Shown here: piece after piece, positions 1-6,574 of the stretch | How the letters are laid out: each line of letters opens with the position of its first letter | Position numbering within the stretch: position 1 is the first letter of the stretch | DNA from: Promethearchaeota archaeon | GTDB lineage: Archaea; Asgardarchaeota; Lokiarchaeia; Sigynarchaeales; SOKP01 | Reading direction: 5' to 3' | Length of the DNA stretch: 16,071 bases | Assembly: GCA_019894875.1 (NCBI GenBank) | Contig: JAGXNR010000061.1 | Location: 1-16,071 of the forward strand | Translations under genes and position numbers: made by a program | Notes under the pieces: model-generated | The model's database searches: none | The model's input: the letters and a program-made list of their open reading frames with translations, nothing else | Told to the model about the DNA's origin: nothing

Positions 1-16
1 CCCGCTAGCCGCGCCA
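1..16 (+). tRNA. Possible 3' end of a tRNA, cut by the window edge
   Basis: The first 16 bases are strikingly GC-rich compared with the AT-rich DNA that follows. They can be read as a tRNA 3' end: CCCGC as the 3' half of the T stem (1-5), TAGCCGC as the 3' half of the acceptor stem (6-12), G as discriminator (13) and an encoded CCA (14-16), followed by a T-rich stretch. The partner strands lie outside the window, so the pairing cannot be tested. It could equally be the end of some other structured RNA or of a gene. Confidence 0.3.
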
Positions 17-114
17 TTTTGAATTATGTCATCTTGATTCTAAAATCAATTTAATACGAAAAATTGGTACTTGACCTGTTTAGATCTAAGCAACTATGAG
101 GGAAATCAAAAATT

Positions 115-255
115 TCAACAGAGATGAAACTTTTCTCCAGCAATATAAATAACAGTATCTTTGCCTTCAAGCTTTAGCGTGATATAATTATTGACCTTAA
201 ATTCCTGCATTAAATAATTAAAAATTAGATTCTTCTTTAAATGAATAAAGTCAAA
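115..255 (-). pseudogene. Remnant of a lokiarchaeal-type hypothetical protein (FKVNxYITLKLE motif)
   Basis: On the minus strand an ATG at 210 opens a 31-codon frame ending in TGA at 115-117. It reads MQEFKVNNYITLKLEG, followed by DTVIYIAGEKF. The frame is open further upstream, to a stop at 256-258, without another standard start. From memory, this motif is common in lokiarchaeal hypothetical proteins, where it is followed by more sequence of the Cys/Lys-Leu-Leu type; I cannot check this here. After the stop, the +1 frame continues with coding-like sequence (VEIFDFPHSCLDL) until a TAA. No convincing ribosome site precedes the ATG. I read it as a gene fragment broken by a frameshift near 115-125. 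A real 31-aa protein is possible but less likely. Confidence 0.5.
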
Positions 256-340
256 TCATCTATATAATATTGAAAGTCTCAACGATTTGTTTAAATTGAA
301 TTTATCCAATTTAGATAAAAAAATAAAAATTTTAATTAAG

Positions 341-348
341 AAAAAAAA
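341..348 (-). terminator. Poly-T terminator after the SCP2-like gene
   Basis: On the minus strand a run of eight T lies about 56 bases downstream of the SCP2-like stop codon, with further T runs beyond it. Archaeal transcription commonly ends at such U tracts without a hairpin. Confidence 0.4.
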
Positions 349-404
349 GAAGAGATAATCTGCCTTTTTAAAACTCATCTAGGTTGTTTCTAATTGTCGA
401 GAAT

Positions 405-839
405 TTAGAGATCTTCTATTAAATCCTCATAAGCTTCGAGTGCAAGCTCAATTATCTCTTGAAAGGCCATCGCATCCTGAAGGTTTCCTTCAACCGTAAT
501 ATCGCCTGCCATGTAAGCGCTTGTGGCATCTACTTCACCCATTAAAATTCCCGCACCAACCTCGAGAGTTGAAGACATCGTGAATGATGGATTTTCTACG
601 TCTCCTTCCCCAAAGTCTAAATCCCCATCTTTTACAGTGAGCCAATACTTCTTATCTGCGTCATTAATCACCAATTGGATGGCGATATCCATATCTTCGA
701 GTTCTTCTTTAAGGTCTTCATTCTCTACTGAGATAGCCTTAATAAACGTAAAAGCTTTTACAACATCATCTGGACTGGCAGCACTTGCTCCAGCTTCTTG
801 CGCCTTTTTTATATCCTTTAATAATGATTCGTCAACCAT
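405..839 (-). CDS. SCP2 sterol-binding-domain-like protein
   Basis: A 144-residue acidic soluble protein with the pattern of the SCP2 (sterol carrier protein 2) fold. A central part reads DKKYWLTVKDGDLDFGEG and PSFTMSSTLEV, and the C-terminal half has the typical MGEVDATSAYMAGDITVEGNLQ stretch (split here: MGEVDATSAY, then MAGDITVEGN) followed by a last helix. SCP2 domains bind lipids or acyl-CoAs in a hydrophobic tunnel; the ligand here is unknown. I place the start at the ATG at 839 because an AAAAGGTTGA-like ribosome site lies about nine bases upstream; a TTG at 851 would sit on that site. A TATA-like ATTATATATG at 877-886 is suitably placed upstream. The gene is monocistronic. Family call good, role open. 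Confidence 0.8.
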   Translation of the reverse strand: MVDESLLKDIKKAQEAGASAASPDDVVKAFTFIKAISVENEDLKEELEDMDIAIQLVINDADKKYWLTVKDGDLDFGEGDVENPSFTMSSTLEVGAGILMGEVDATSAYMAGDITVEGNLQDAMAFQEIIELALEAYEDLIEDL

Positions 840-931
840 TTTAATTTTCAACCTTTTTGTATAATTTTTTTGAGAATTATATATGAATATTCTTTAAAAT
901 AACAATATTAAAAGGAGTTATTAGTATAAAA

Positions 932-1069
932 ATGTTTTATTTCTTTTTTAGGTCGAGAAGTATCAAATTATGCAAAAAAGATTATTCTCTTTACTACGAT
1001 GTTACTTTTATATTATTCTGTTTTATTACCTACTTCAGAAAAATATTGGGTGAGAATGCAAAAAATTAA
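932..1069 (+). CDS. Possible 45-aa small protein with one hydrophobic segment
   Basis: An ATG-initiated frame of 45 codons in the gap between the SCP2-like gene and the 205-aa gene. It encodes a basic N-terminal part (RSRSIKLCKK), a hydrophobic segment (VTFILFCFITYF) and a basic tail, as a single-pass small membrane protein would. A strong AAAAGGAG site is present at 910-917 but lies about 14 bases from the ATG, further than usual. I do not recognise it, and in AT-rich DNA such a frame can arise by chance. Confidence 0.25.
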   Translation: MFYFFFRSRSIKLCKKDYSLYYDVTFILFCFITYFRKILGENAKN

Positions 1070-1135
1070 ATCATTGAATTATTATTAATCTTTCAAAGAA
1101 GATATGATGACAAAATTAGGAGTTATACCAGAGAG

Positions 1136-1753
1136 ATGATTATGAATCAGTTATTAGAAGCTACTAGTAATCTCATCGATCAACAATTCAAGGTTCCCGG
1201 TAGGGACATTATCATTGGTAGAACTCCGGATGTTTCTGTAAAAATAAGCAATTCTGGTCAGGTTATAAAAAAATTTAAGGATTTATTCAATTCTAATCTA
1301 CAGTTATTTATTGATGGTGAATATCTCCAATTTTTGACTTTCTTTAAAAAAATCAAGGGGATAGATGAAAATTATATCAATGAAATCTATCAAGATCTTG
1401 AACTTAAATTTGAAAATTTAAGGGATACTGAACACCTAAGCATTGTTGTTCTGTATGCGATAGTATTGAATTCACTTATTTCAAGTATAAGAGATCTCCA
1501 TTTTGCTGAAACAATAAGAGAAATAAAAAAACGTGTTAAAAAAAGAAAATATACTAACGAAATCCAGATTCAGAATGAATTAGACAAGCTTTTTATGGTC
1601 AATGATGATAATGTGTCAATTTTATATAACATAACGTATCTTGATACCTTAGCAGAATCTTTTAATTATAAGAAAGTTGCTCATATCTGTAAGATTCAAA
1701 AGAGTAAATTTATTAACCGAATTGTAAGCTTAATTATATCTCCGAATAATTAA
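1136..1753 (+). CDS. Hypothetical protein, 205 aa, unrecognised
   Basis: I do not recognise a family. The protein is soluble and charged, with no signal peptide or membrane segment. Residues 1-45 look mixed alpha/beta (an FKVPGRDIIIGRTPDVSVKI stretch); the rest is mostly helical, with a lysine/arginine-rich patch near residues 128-137 (IKKRVKKRKY), then NELDKLFMVND and a last helical part ending ISPNN. A GGAG at 1119-1122 lies 13 bases before the ATG at 1136; an in-frame ATG at 1142 is an alternative start. An 11-codon mini-ORF (ATG at 1104) ends in a TGA at 1137-1139 that overlaps the 1136 start codon. The gene converges on the amidohydrolase gene, ten bases apart. Codon usage and length make it a credible gene, probably lineage-restricted. 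Confidence 0.65.
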   Translation: MIMNQLLEATSNLIDQQFKVPGRDIIIGRTPDVSVKISNSGQVIKKFKDLFNSNLQLFIDGEYLQFLTFFKKIKGIDENYINEIYQDLELKFENLRDTEHLSIVVLYAIVLNSLISSIRDLHFAETIREIKKRVKKRKYTNEIQIQNELDKLFMVNDDNVSILYNITYLDTLAESFNYKKVAHICKIQKSKFINRIVSLIISPNN

Positions 1754-1762
1754 GGATTTTAT

Positions 1763-2530
1763 TTACACTCTTTCAATCTCAAGCAATTTCTTTACTAGAA
1801 TTTTTGCGAGAGCATTTAAAACTATTTCCCTTAACACACGATCTTGAATTCGAATCTTATCTGAAAATTCAATTTGAATTGCTTGGCTTTTAGGGATTTG
1901 AGAAGCGCCATACTTTTTTGTTATATATCCCCCTGTTAGTACATATTCTTTTCTTTTAGGATGACTTGGAGCTATTGGTATTTCCAAATCAAGAAATTTC
2001 TGGATTATTTCTCCACGAAGGTTATTTCCCCAATTTTTTCTATGTGTTGGCTCAGAGAAGAAAGATTCTAAATTGTTCGTTCCTAAAATTATATCTACAT
2101 CTCGAAAGCCTGGTGGACGCTTATTTTTTTCAAAACCATGAATATCAATCAAGAGAGAACGAGTAAAAAACCTTACATTGGCCATTACAAATTCCTTAAT
2201 TTTTTCATGATAGGAATTATAAATCTGTTTAGCGATACCAGAATTTTGAACGAATGCTTCTGTTTCCTCTCGGTTCAGATCAATTTTGCTACGACGAACT
2301 TTAGAAATTACATAAGAGGGGATGTTATTTTCCTTATTTTGTGTTTCAAATTTCTTTTTAACTCTCTCAACTAATATTTTAGCGAGCTCGATTGTCTTCC
2401 CATCTATTCCTAAAATACCTTGTGATCTTTTTGGAATATTTTCACATTCTAATGTTCCCCCATGGGGTATAGAGATGATTAAGGGTACCGTACCTTTCTG
2501 AAATTCCACGTAATCTTTCAGATTTAGCAT
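1763..2530 (-). CDS. N-formylglutamate amidohydrolase-family protein
   Basis: 255 residues matching the N-formylglutamate amidohydrolase (HutG/FGase) family, zinc-dependent hydrolases related to M14-type carboxypeptidases. Visible motifs are PHGG near residues 22-25, a basic KVRRSKIDLNREE block at 78-90, LLIDIHGF around His131, and QIEFS with Glu221; these match the metal- and substrate-binding landmarks of the family. The classical substrate is N-formylglutamate in histidine breakdown, but no other histidine-degradation gene is nearby, so the true amide substrate is open. The ATG at 2530 has no clear Shine-Dalgarno sequence. It sits 42 bases downstream of a membrane-protein gene on the same strand and may be cotranscribed with it, or have its own leaderless transcript. 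Confidence 0.8.
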   Translation of the reverse strand: MLNLKDYVEFQKGTVPLIISIPHGGTLECENIPKRSQGILGIDGKTIELAKILVERVKKKFETQNKENNIPSYVISKVRRSKIDLNREETEAFVQNSGIAKQIYNSYHEKIKEFVMANVRFFTRSLLIDIHGFEKNKRPPGFRDVDIILGTNNLESFFSEPTHRKNWGNNLRGEIIQKFLDLEIPIAPSHPKRKEYVLTGGYITKKYGASQIPKSQAIQIEFSDKIRIQDRVLREIVLNALAKILVKKLLEIERV

Positions 2531-2572
2531 TGTATTAAAAATTAATAATAAAAAAAGATACTTAAAATTTCA

Positions 2573-3037
2573 TTAAATGATAGGGGCGTTATGAAGAGTC
2601 AAATATCTAAGTATGATGAAAATACCAATCCAAACACCAAATCCAATTATTCCAAATGTATAATATGCAAATGAGTTTTTTTCCTTTTCAAAGGTAATAT
2701 ATGCAAACATCCAGGTACCAAGTCCACCAATTGCTCCTAATAAAACATCCGTAAACATATTTTGCACACTATCCGCCCTATCTTCAAATTTCCAACCTAA
2801 ATCAAGGAATATTAGATGTTCAACGACTTCCCAAAGTATCGCAAATATCATTGTAAGAATAAAAACAAAAAGCAAAGAAAAAATTGGGGTTCTCCCTTTT
2901 TTCTTAGGAATTGTGTAAAACAATGAAAAGAATAAAAATAGACCAATACCATAGCAGATATGCCCTATAGAATAAAAATCAAACCAGGATATACCTACTT
3001 CACTAATTTCCGTGGCGATCAACCAATTAAATAACAT
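2573..3037 (-). CDS. Four- to five-TM membrane protein, tandem paralog 1
   Basis: 154 residues, strongly hydrophobic. It has about four membrane segments: around residues 20-42, 52-72, 95-115 and 127-148. Conserved-looking polar positions sit inside or next to them: FDFYSIGH near residues 20-26, WEVVEH near 68-73 and DSVQNMFTDVLLGAIGG near 88-104. The spacing of H, E, and D/N residues recalls VanZ-like and DUF2238/DUF2585-type membrane proteins, but I cannot assign a family. A GAGGT ribosome site (3043-3047) lies five bases before the ATG. It is clearly related, over its whole length, to the next gene upstream on the same strand (3125-3580), so the two arose by tandem duplication. Function unknown. 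Confidence 0.75.
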   Translation of the reverse strand: MLFNWLIATEISEVGISWFDFYSIGHICYGIGLFLFFSLFYTIPKKKGRTPIFSLLFVFILTMIFAILWEVVEHLIFLDLGWKFEDRADSVQNMFTDVLLGAIGGLGTWMFAYITFEKEKNSFAYYTFGIIGFGVWIGIFIILRYLTLHNAPII

Positions 3038-3124
3038 GATTTACCTCAATTTATCTAATCATTAGTCGATTTTTTTTTATTTTTTAGATAGTAATAAAAA
3101 AATGAAAATATATAATGATTGGAA

Positions 3125-3580
3125 TTAAAACTCAAGAACTACATAGATTACAAAGAATAGTACGAATAAAAGAGCAGCAGAAATATAAAACAGTAGAAAT
3201 TCATATTTTTTCACTTTTTCATATAACAGATAACCAATCACTCCGACTATTAGAGCACTGATACCTCCTAGAACTATATCCGCAATGGCATTTATTATAC
3301 TATCTTGTTGATTCAAGTGTTTTAGACCCCACTGTAATATAAGAGTGTTTTCTACTACCTCCCAAAATACCGCAAAAATAATAGTACCAACAAAAAACCA
3401 TAACCAATGAGATTTTTGGACTTTAAAGTTATTGGGATCAAATAGATTTCTTATCGTTGAAATTAATGACAGTAAGGAGAAAACGACGACACCCATCGCT
3501 AAATGACCAAAACTAAAGAAATCGAAAACAGATTGACCAACCTCACTTGGTAAGGTTGCCCATAACCAATCAAACATCAC
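3125..3580 (-). CDS. Four- to five-TM membrane protein, tandem paralog 2
   Basis: 151 residues with the same plan as its neighbour at 2573-3037. Matching elements are the N-terminus (MMFDWLWATLPSEVG against MLFNWLIATEISEVG), FDFFSFGH, FAVFWEVVEN, and DSIINAIADIVLGGI. A GTG at 3580 is chosen as start because it gives exactly the same N-terminal length as the paralog; the adjacent ATG at 3577 is the alternative. A GGATGTGA-like ribosome site lies upstream. The His in SFGH, the WEVVE motif and the Asp before the last helices are shared, so they are probably functional and not just structural. Likely first gene of a minus-strand unit with 2573-3037 and perhaps 1763-2530. Family and function not recognised. 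Confidence 0.75.
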   Translation of the reverse strand: MMFDWLWATLPSEVGQSVFDFFSFGHLAMGVVVFSLLSLISTIRNLFDPNNFKVQKSHWLWFFVGTIIFAVFWEVVENTLILQWGLKHLNQQDSIINAIADIVLGGISALIVGVIGYLLYEKVKKYEFLLFYISAALLFVLFFVIYVVLEF

Positions 3581-3703
3581 GATTTTTTCACATCCTATCT
3601 TTTTATAATATCTATAAAATAACCAGTTAAAGACTTAGTTTAAAAAATATTGTATTATATTATATCTAATCATTCATCGTATAATGTTTAAGGTAATTTT
3701 TGC

Positions 3704-4987
3704 TTGAATAAAATCGCGTTTGTTATCTACTATCATAGACAGAATTTCTATAGTTTGAATGCTATTGCTGGCGCACTCGAAACAGATAAAATATTTGAAA
3801 GTATTACTTTTTACTTTTTAGATTCTATTGATAAACTCATGGAAACTCTTGAAGAATTAGTTAAATCCTATGATAAAGTAATAGTGGGGATTTCTTTTTT
3901 CACTACCCAACTTTTTGAAACTCAGGACTTAGTTCAAAAGATTAAAAGTAGATATGATAAGAAGTGCTTAGTTTTAGCGGGAGGTTCTCATCCAACAGGA
4001 GACCCTTTTGGAACCCTTAAAATGGGTTTTGATATAGTAGTAGTCGGTGAAGGGGAAGAAACAATAATAGATCTAATGCAAAAAGTCCGTGCTGACGAAG
4101 GTTTAAGTGATGTAAAAGGAATTGCTTATATTGATGAAGAAACTGGATATACTTATACAGGTAAGCATTCCTTTATTAATTTAAATAATTTTCCCCCTTT
4201 TCCTGTAATAAATACTAAATATGGAGCTATTGAAATAACGAGAGGGTGTCCGTATGTATGCTATTTCTGTCAGACACCCTATATTTTAGGTGCAACCCCA
4301 AGGCATAGGAGTATCGAAAATATATGTAAATCTGTCCAAGAGTTGCATAATCATTATGGGGATCTTACCGATGTAAGGTTTATAACACCAAACGCATTTT
4401 CATACGGTTCGAAAGATGGAAAGAGTTTAAATTTAGATATGCTAGAAAATTTATTAATTAGTATTCGGAATATAATTGGTACTCCCGGGAAGATATATCT
4501 GGGGACCTTCCCATCGGAAGTAAGACCTGAACATGTTACCCAAGATACCTTAAATTTAGTTTTAAAATATGCTAATAATGATAATATTACTATTGGGGCT
4601 CAATCTGGTAGTCAAAAAATCTTAAATTTATGTCATAGAGGACATTCTGTTGAAGATATCTATCGGGCTGTAGAACTCACATCAGAAAATGATCTTAAGA
4701 TTAATGTAGATTTTATTTTTGGACTACCTGGAGAAGAAGATGAAGATGTCATCCAAACAGTAGAACTCATGAAACAGTTATCAAATCAAGGGGCAAGAAT
4801 TCATACCCATTCATTTATACCTTTACCTCAAACTCCATTCTCAAAGGAGATTCCCAAAAAGGTGAATGATCTTTACAAGAAGGAAACAAGAAAGTTAATC
4901 TCAAAAGGATTAGCTTTTGGTAATTGGAGAAAGCAAGAAAAACTTGCCAGGAAAATTACTAACTATTTTAATAAAGAGAAATTATGA
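3704..4987 (+). CDS. B12-binding-domain radical SAM protein, MJ_1487 type
   Basis: 427 residues. The first ~150 form a Rossmann-like cobalamin-binding-type domain (VIVGISFFT, LAGGSHPTGDP, DIVVVGEGE). A radical SAM TIM-barrel follows, with the [4Fe-4S] motif CPYVCYFC at Cys182, Cys186 and Cys189, preceded by AIEITRG. Later landmarks are TIGAQSGSQKIL and VDFIFGLPGE. The whole pattern fits the archaeal MJ_1487 family of B12-domain radical SAM proteins, whose reaction is not known to me. The base-off B12 motif DxHxxG is not visible, so cobalamin binding is not certain. The start is a TTG at 3704, with AAGGTAA (3690-3696) upstream. Monocistronic, divergent from the membrane-protein unit. Confidence 0.88.
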   Translation: MNKIAFVIYYHRQNFYSLNAIAGALETDKIFESITFYFLDSIDKLMETLEELVKSYDKVIVGISFFTTQLFETQDLVQKIKSRYDKKCLVLAGGSHPTGDPFGTLKMGFDIVVVGEGEETIIDLMQKVRADEGLSDVKGIAYIDEETGYTYTGKHSFINLNNFPPFPVINTKYGAIEITRGCPYVCYFCQTPYILGATPRHRSIENICKSVQELHNHYGDLTDVRFITPNAFSYGSKDGKSLNLDMLENLLISIRNIIGTPGKIYLGTFPSEVRPEHVTQDTLNLVLKYANNDNITIGAQSGSQKILNLCHRGHSVEDIYRAVELTSENDLKINVDFIFGLPGEEDEDVIQTVELMKQLSNQGARIHTHSFIPLPQTPFSKEIPKKVNDLYKKETRKLISKGLAFGNWRKQEKLARKITNYFNKEKL

Positions 4988-5013
4988 ATCAATCTTTTAT
5001 TATTATATAAGAA

Positions 5014-5031
5014 TTAAGAAAATATTCTTAA
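5014..5031. repeat. Perfect 7-bp inverted repeat after the radical SAM gene
   Basis: TTAAGAA at 5014-5020 and TTCTTAA at 5025-5031, with a four-base AATA spacer. It lies 27 bases after the radical SAM stop and just before the decayed ORF at 5038. It may be a weak hairpin at the transcript end or an old operator. Confidence 0.45.
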
Positions 5032-5037
5032 GATTAT

Positions 5038-5166
5038 ATGGATGTTGCAATTAAGGCTGAGTTTACTGTATAAATAGGCGTTGATAGCGAAACCGAGTAT
5101 CTACTCACTATAGATGGGGAAGAAGTAGGGATCTCTAAGGAGAAGTTAGGACAACATAATAATTAA
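5038..5166 (+). pseudogene. Decayed small ORF with an internal stop
   Basis: An ATG at 5038 starts MDVAIKAEFTV, then TAA at 5071-5073, after which the same frame stays open and coding-like for 30 codons (IGVDSETEYLLTIDGEEVG, then ISKEKLGQHNN) to TAA at 5164. The stretch is richer in GC than its flanks, and the translation looks like ordinary acidic beta-rich protein. A single C-to-T change (CAA to TAA) would explain the stop. No family recognised. A T9 run at 5181-5189 follows, as after a real gene. Confidence 0.45.
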
Positions 5167-5180
5167 TATTTGTCTTTTCA

Positions 5181-5189
5181 TTTTTTTTT
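5181..5189 (+). terminator. Poly-T tract after the decayed ORF
   Basis: Nine consecutive T, 15 bases after the TAA at 5164-5166, in the position of an archaeal U-tract terminator. It could terminate transcripts reading through from the radical SAM gene. Confidence 0.35.
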
Positions 5190-5247
5190 CTTGCGTTATA
5201 ATACTATAGGGTTTTTCATAGAGTTATGCTTAACAAATTATATTTAA

Positions 5248-5423
5248 CGCTCTATTAAATATAATAAGTTTAAAGAAGTTTTTAATGAAATTGGGGAGGA
5301 ACCTCCTACATTTAATATTTAATTTTTATAATAATTGGCTTAACATCATTAGTCGTACAGAAAAGTAGAAAAGTTCTCATAAAAAATACAAGGGGCAATA
5401 ATGGAACACTAGAAGAACCATAA
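5248..5423 (+). pseudogene. Frameshifted remnant of a membrane-anchored protein tail
   Basis: Between a stop at 5245 and 5322 one frame reads KYNKFKEVFNEIGEEPPTFNI. The neighbouring frame then reads IFIIIGLTSLVVQKSRKVL and ends NNGTLEEP before TAA at 5421-5423. Joined by one frameshift near 5313-5320, these give an acidic region, a hydrophobic membrane segment, a positively charged QKSRK and a polar tail, which is the typical layout of a C-terminally anchored protein. Neither piece has a start codon. It may belong with the decayed ORF at 5038-5166 or be a separate remnant. Confidence 0.35.
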
Positions 5424-5657
5424 GTAAGTAAAATGCAAATTTAGAATTTTAATAACTAAAATTCAAAACCACTTATTTTTTTTTAATATTATCTTATTGG
5501 TAAGTTAGAAATTTTATTTTAAACGTATATAAGTAAACCCACCTCACGAATTTCTATAATCCATAAGAGAGATTATTTTGATAATTTCTATGTTTGAAGA
5601 AATTAAATTTCAGATTAAAGTAGAGTGATAAAAATCAAAGGAGCAAAAAAAAAATTG
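5424..5657. other. Gap with no gene I can support
   Basis: AT-rich. A TATA-like GTATATAAG lies near 5526-5534 and a tiny 12-codon frame (ATG at 5590) follows, but nothing reads as a convincing gene or RNA. The right end holds the poly-T terminator of the MutY-like gene. Confidence 0.5.
5645..5654 (-). terminator. T10 terminator of the MutY-like gene
   Basis: On the minus strand a run of ten T begins three bases after the stop codon of the MutY-like gene and is bordered by GC bases. It is the longest T run in this part of the window and fits an intrinsic archaeal terminator. Confidence 0.55.
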
Positions 5658-6518
5658 CTATCTTACAATTTGTACTTTTGTCCCTTCTATTTTAATAAAT
5701 CCTTCTTTTTTTAGCTGAATAAGAATCTCCTTCAGTTTATCGGGTTTTATATTGTTAAACTCCTTCTCAATTTCAAATTTCTTTAGCGTTTTGGCTCGGA
5801 GGAGTAATTTCAAAAGTTTTCCTCTTATTTGTCTATTTGAACCCTTAAACGGTGTCTGTTTTCGATACTGTGCACTCTGCTTATGTAAATCTGGATGTGA
5901 TTTTTTGAGCATGACACCATAATCCATTAAGGCATAATACCATTCACGAGGGTTTAGCTTATCAATTGTCTTCTCTATGATTGGAATAATTTCTTTATCG
6001 CTAATGTTATTCTTATTATGAAAAAAGAAGTAAATGTATACTCTCCTAATATTGGTTTCAATAAAAATTGTTGGTTTATTAAAGGCAAACGTAAGAATTG
6101 AAGATGCTGTATTATGTCCGATTTGCGGGAATGAGTTTAAGATTTTTATTGAATCAGGCAATTTACCATTGTAATCTTTCATTACAATCTCCGATATTTT
6201 CTTTAACGCTATTGCCCTTCGATTATACCCTAATCCCTGCCAGGCTTTAAGAACATCTTCAAGTGGCGCTTTTGATAAAGCTAAAAAACTAGGAAATTTT
6301 TCTACAAAATTTAGAAATTTTACTGATACTCTTCCTGTTTGAGTTTGTTGAAGCATAATTTCCGAAACTAACACTTTAAATGGGGTTATATTTTCCCTAA
6401 AAGGGAAATTTCTTTTATGTTGTTTATAAAAACTATGAATTATACCTCTGAAATGGCTAATCACTTCTTTTGATAAACCATTTTCTTTATATAATTTATA
6501 GAAATCAGATATAAGCAA
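5658..6518 (-). CDS. MutY-like A/G-specific adenine DNA glycosylase without an Fe-S cluster
   Basis: 286 residues of the HhH-GPD superfamily. MutY-type landmarks are NFPFRENITPFKVLVSE, with catalytic-type Glu53 in SEIMLQQTQ, WQGLGYNRRA at about 93-102, and the helix-hairpin-helix FPQIGHNTA at 130-138. The Asp of the usual LDGNV motif is replaced by Glu154 in FIETNIRRV. The protein contains no cysteine, so the four-Cys [4Fe-4S] motif of classical MutY is absent; in its place is HKQSAQYRKQTPFKGSNRQ, then a winged-helix-like C-terminus (about 230-286). No NUDIX-like 8-oxoG domain is present. A perfect GGTGA ribosome site lies six bases before the TTG start. The CoA-transferase/GNAT gene is 56 bases upstream on the same strand. 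Expected role is removal of mispaired bases, for example A opposite 8-oxoG. Confidence 0.82.
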   Translation of the reverse strand: MLISDFYKLYKENGLSKEVISHFRGIIHSFYKQHKRNFPFRENITPFKVLVSEIMLQQTQTGRVSVKFLNFVEKFPSFLALSKAPLEDVLKAWQGLGYNRRAIALKKISEIVMKDYNGKLPDSIKILNSFPQIGHNTASSILTFAFNKPTIFIETNIRRVYIYFFFHNKNNISDKEIIPIIEKTIDKLNPREWYYALMDYGVMLKKSHPDLHKQSAQYRKQTPFKGSNRQIRGKLLKLLLRAKTLKKFEIEKEFNNIKPDKLKEILIQLKKEGFIKIEGTKVQIVR

Positions 6519-6574
6519 TAATTTTCACCGAATTTTTTATTTAAACTAACTTAAATAAAGTAATTACCCCTTCC

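Noticed and set aside
96..152. 18-codon plus-strand frame (MREIKNFNRDETF...)
   Set aside because: Very short and antisense to the lokiarchaeal-type remnant, which explains the region better.
523..864. 113-codon open frame on the plus strand
   Set aside because: Antisense shadow of the SCP2-like gene; serine-rich translation typical of a reversed acidic gene.
5519..5550. GAGGTG-like ribosome site on the minus strand
   Set aside because: No start codon or open frame follows it within a workable distance.
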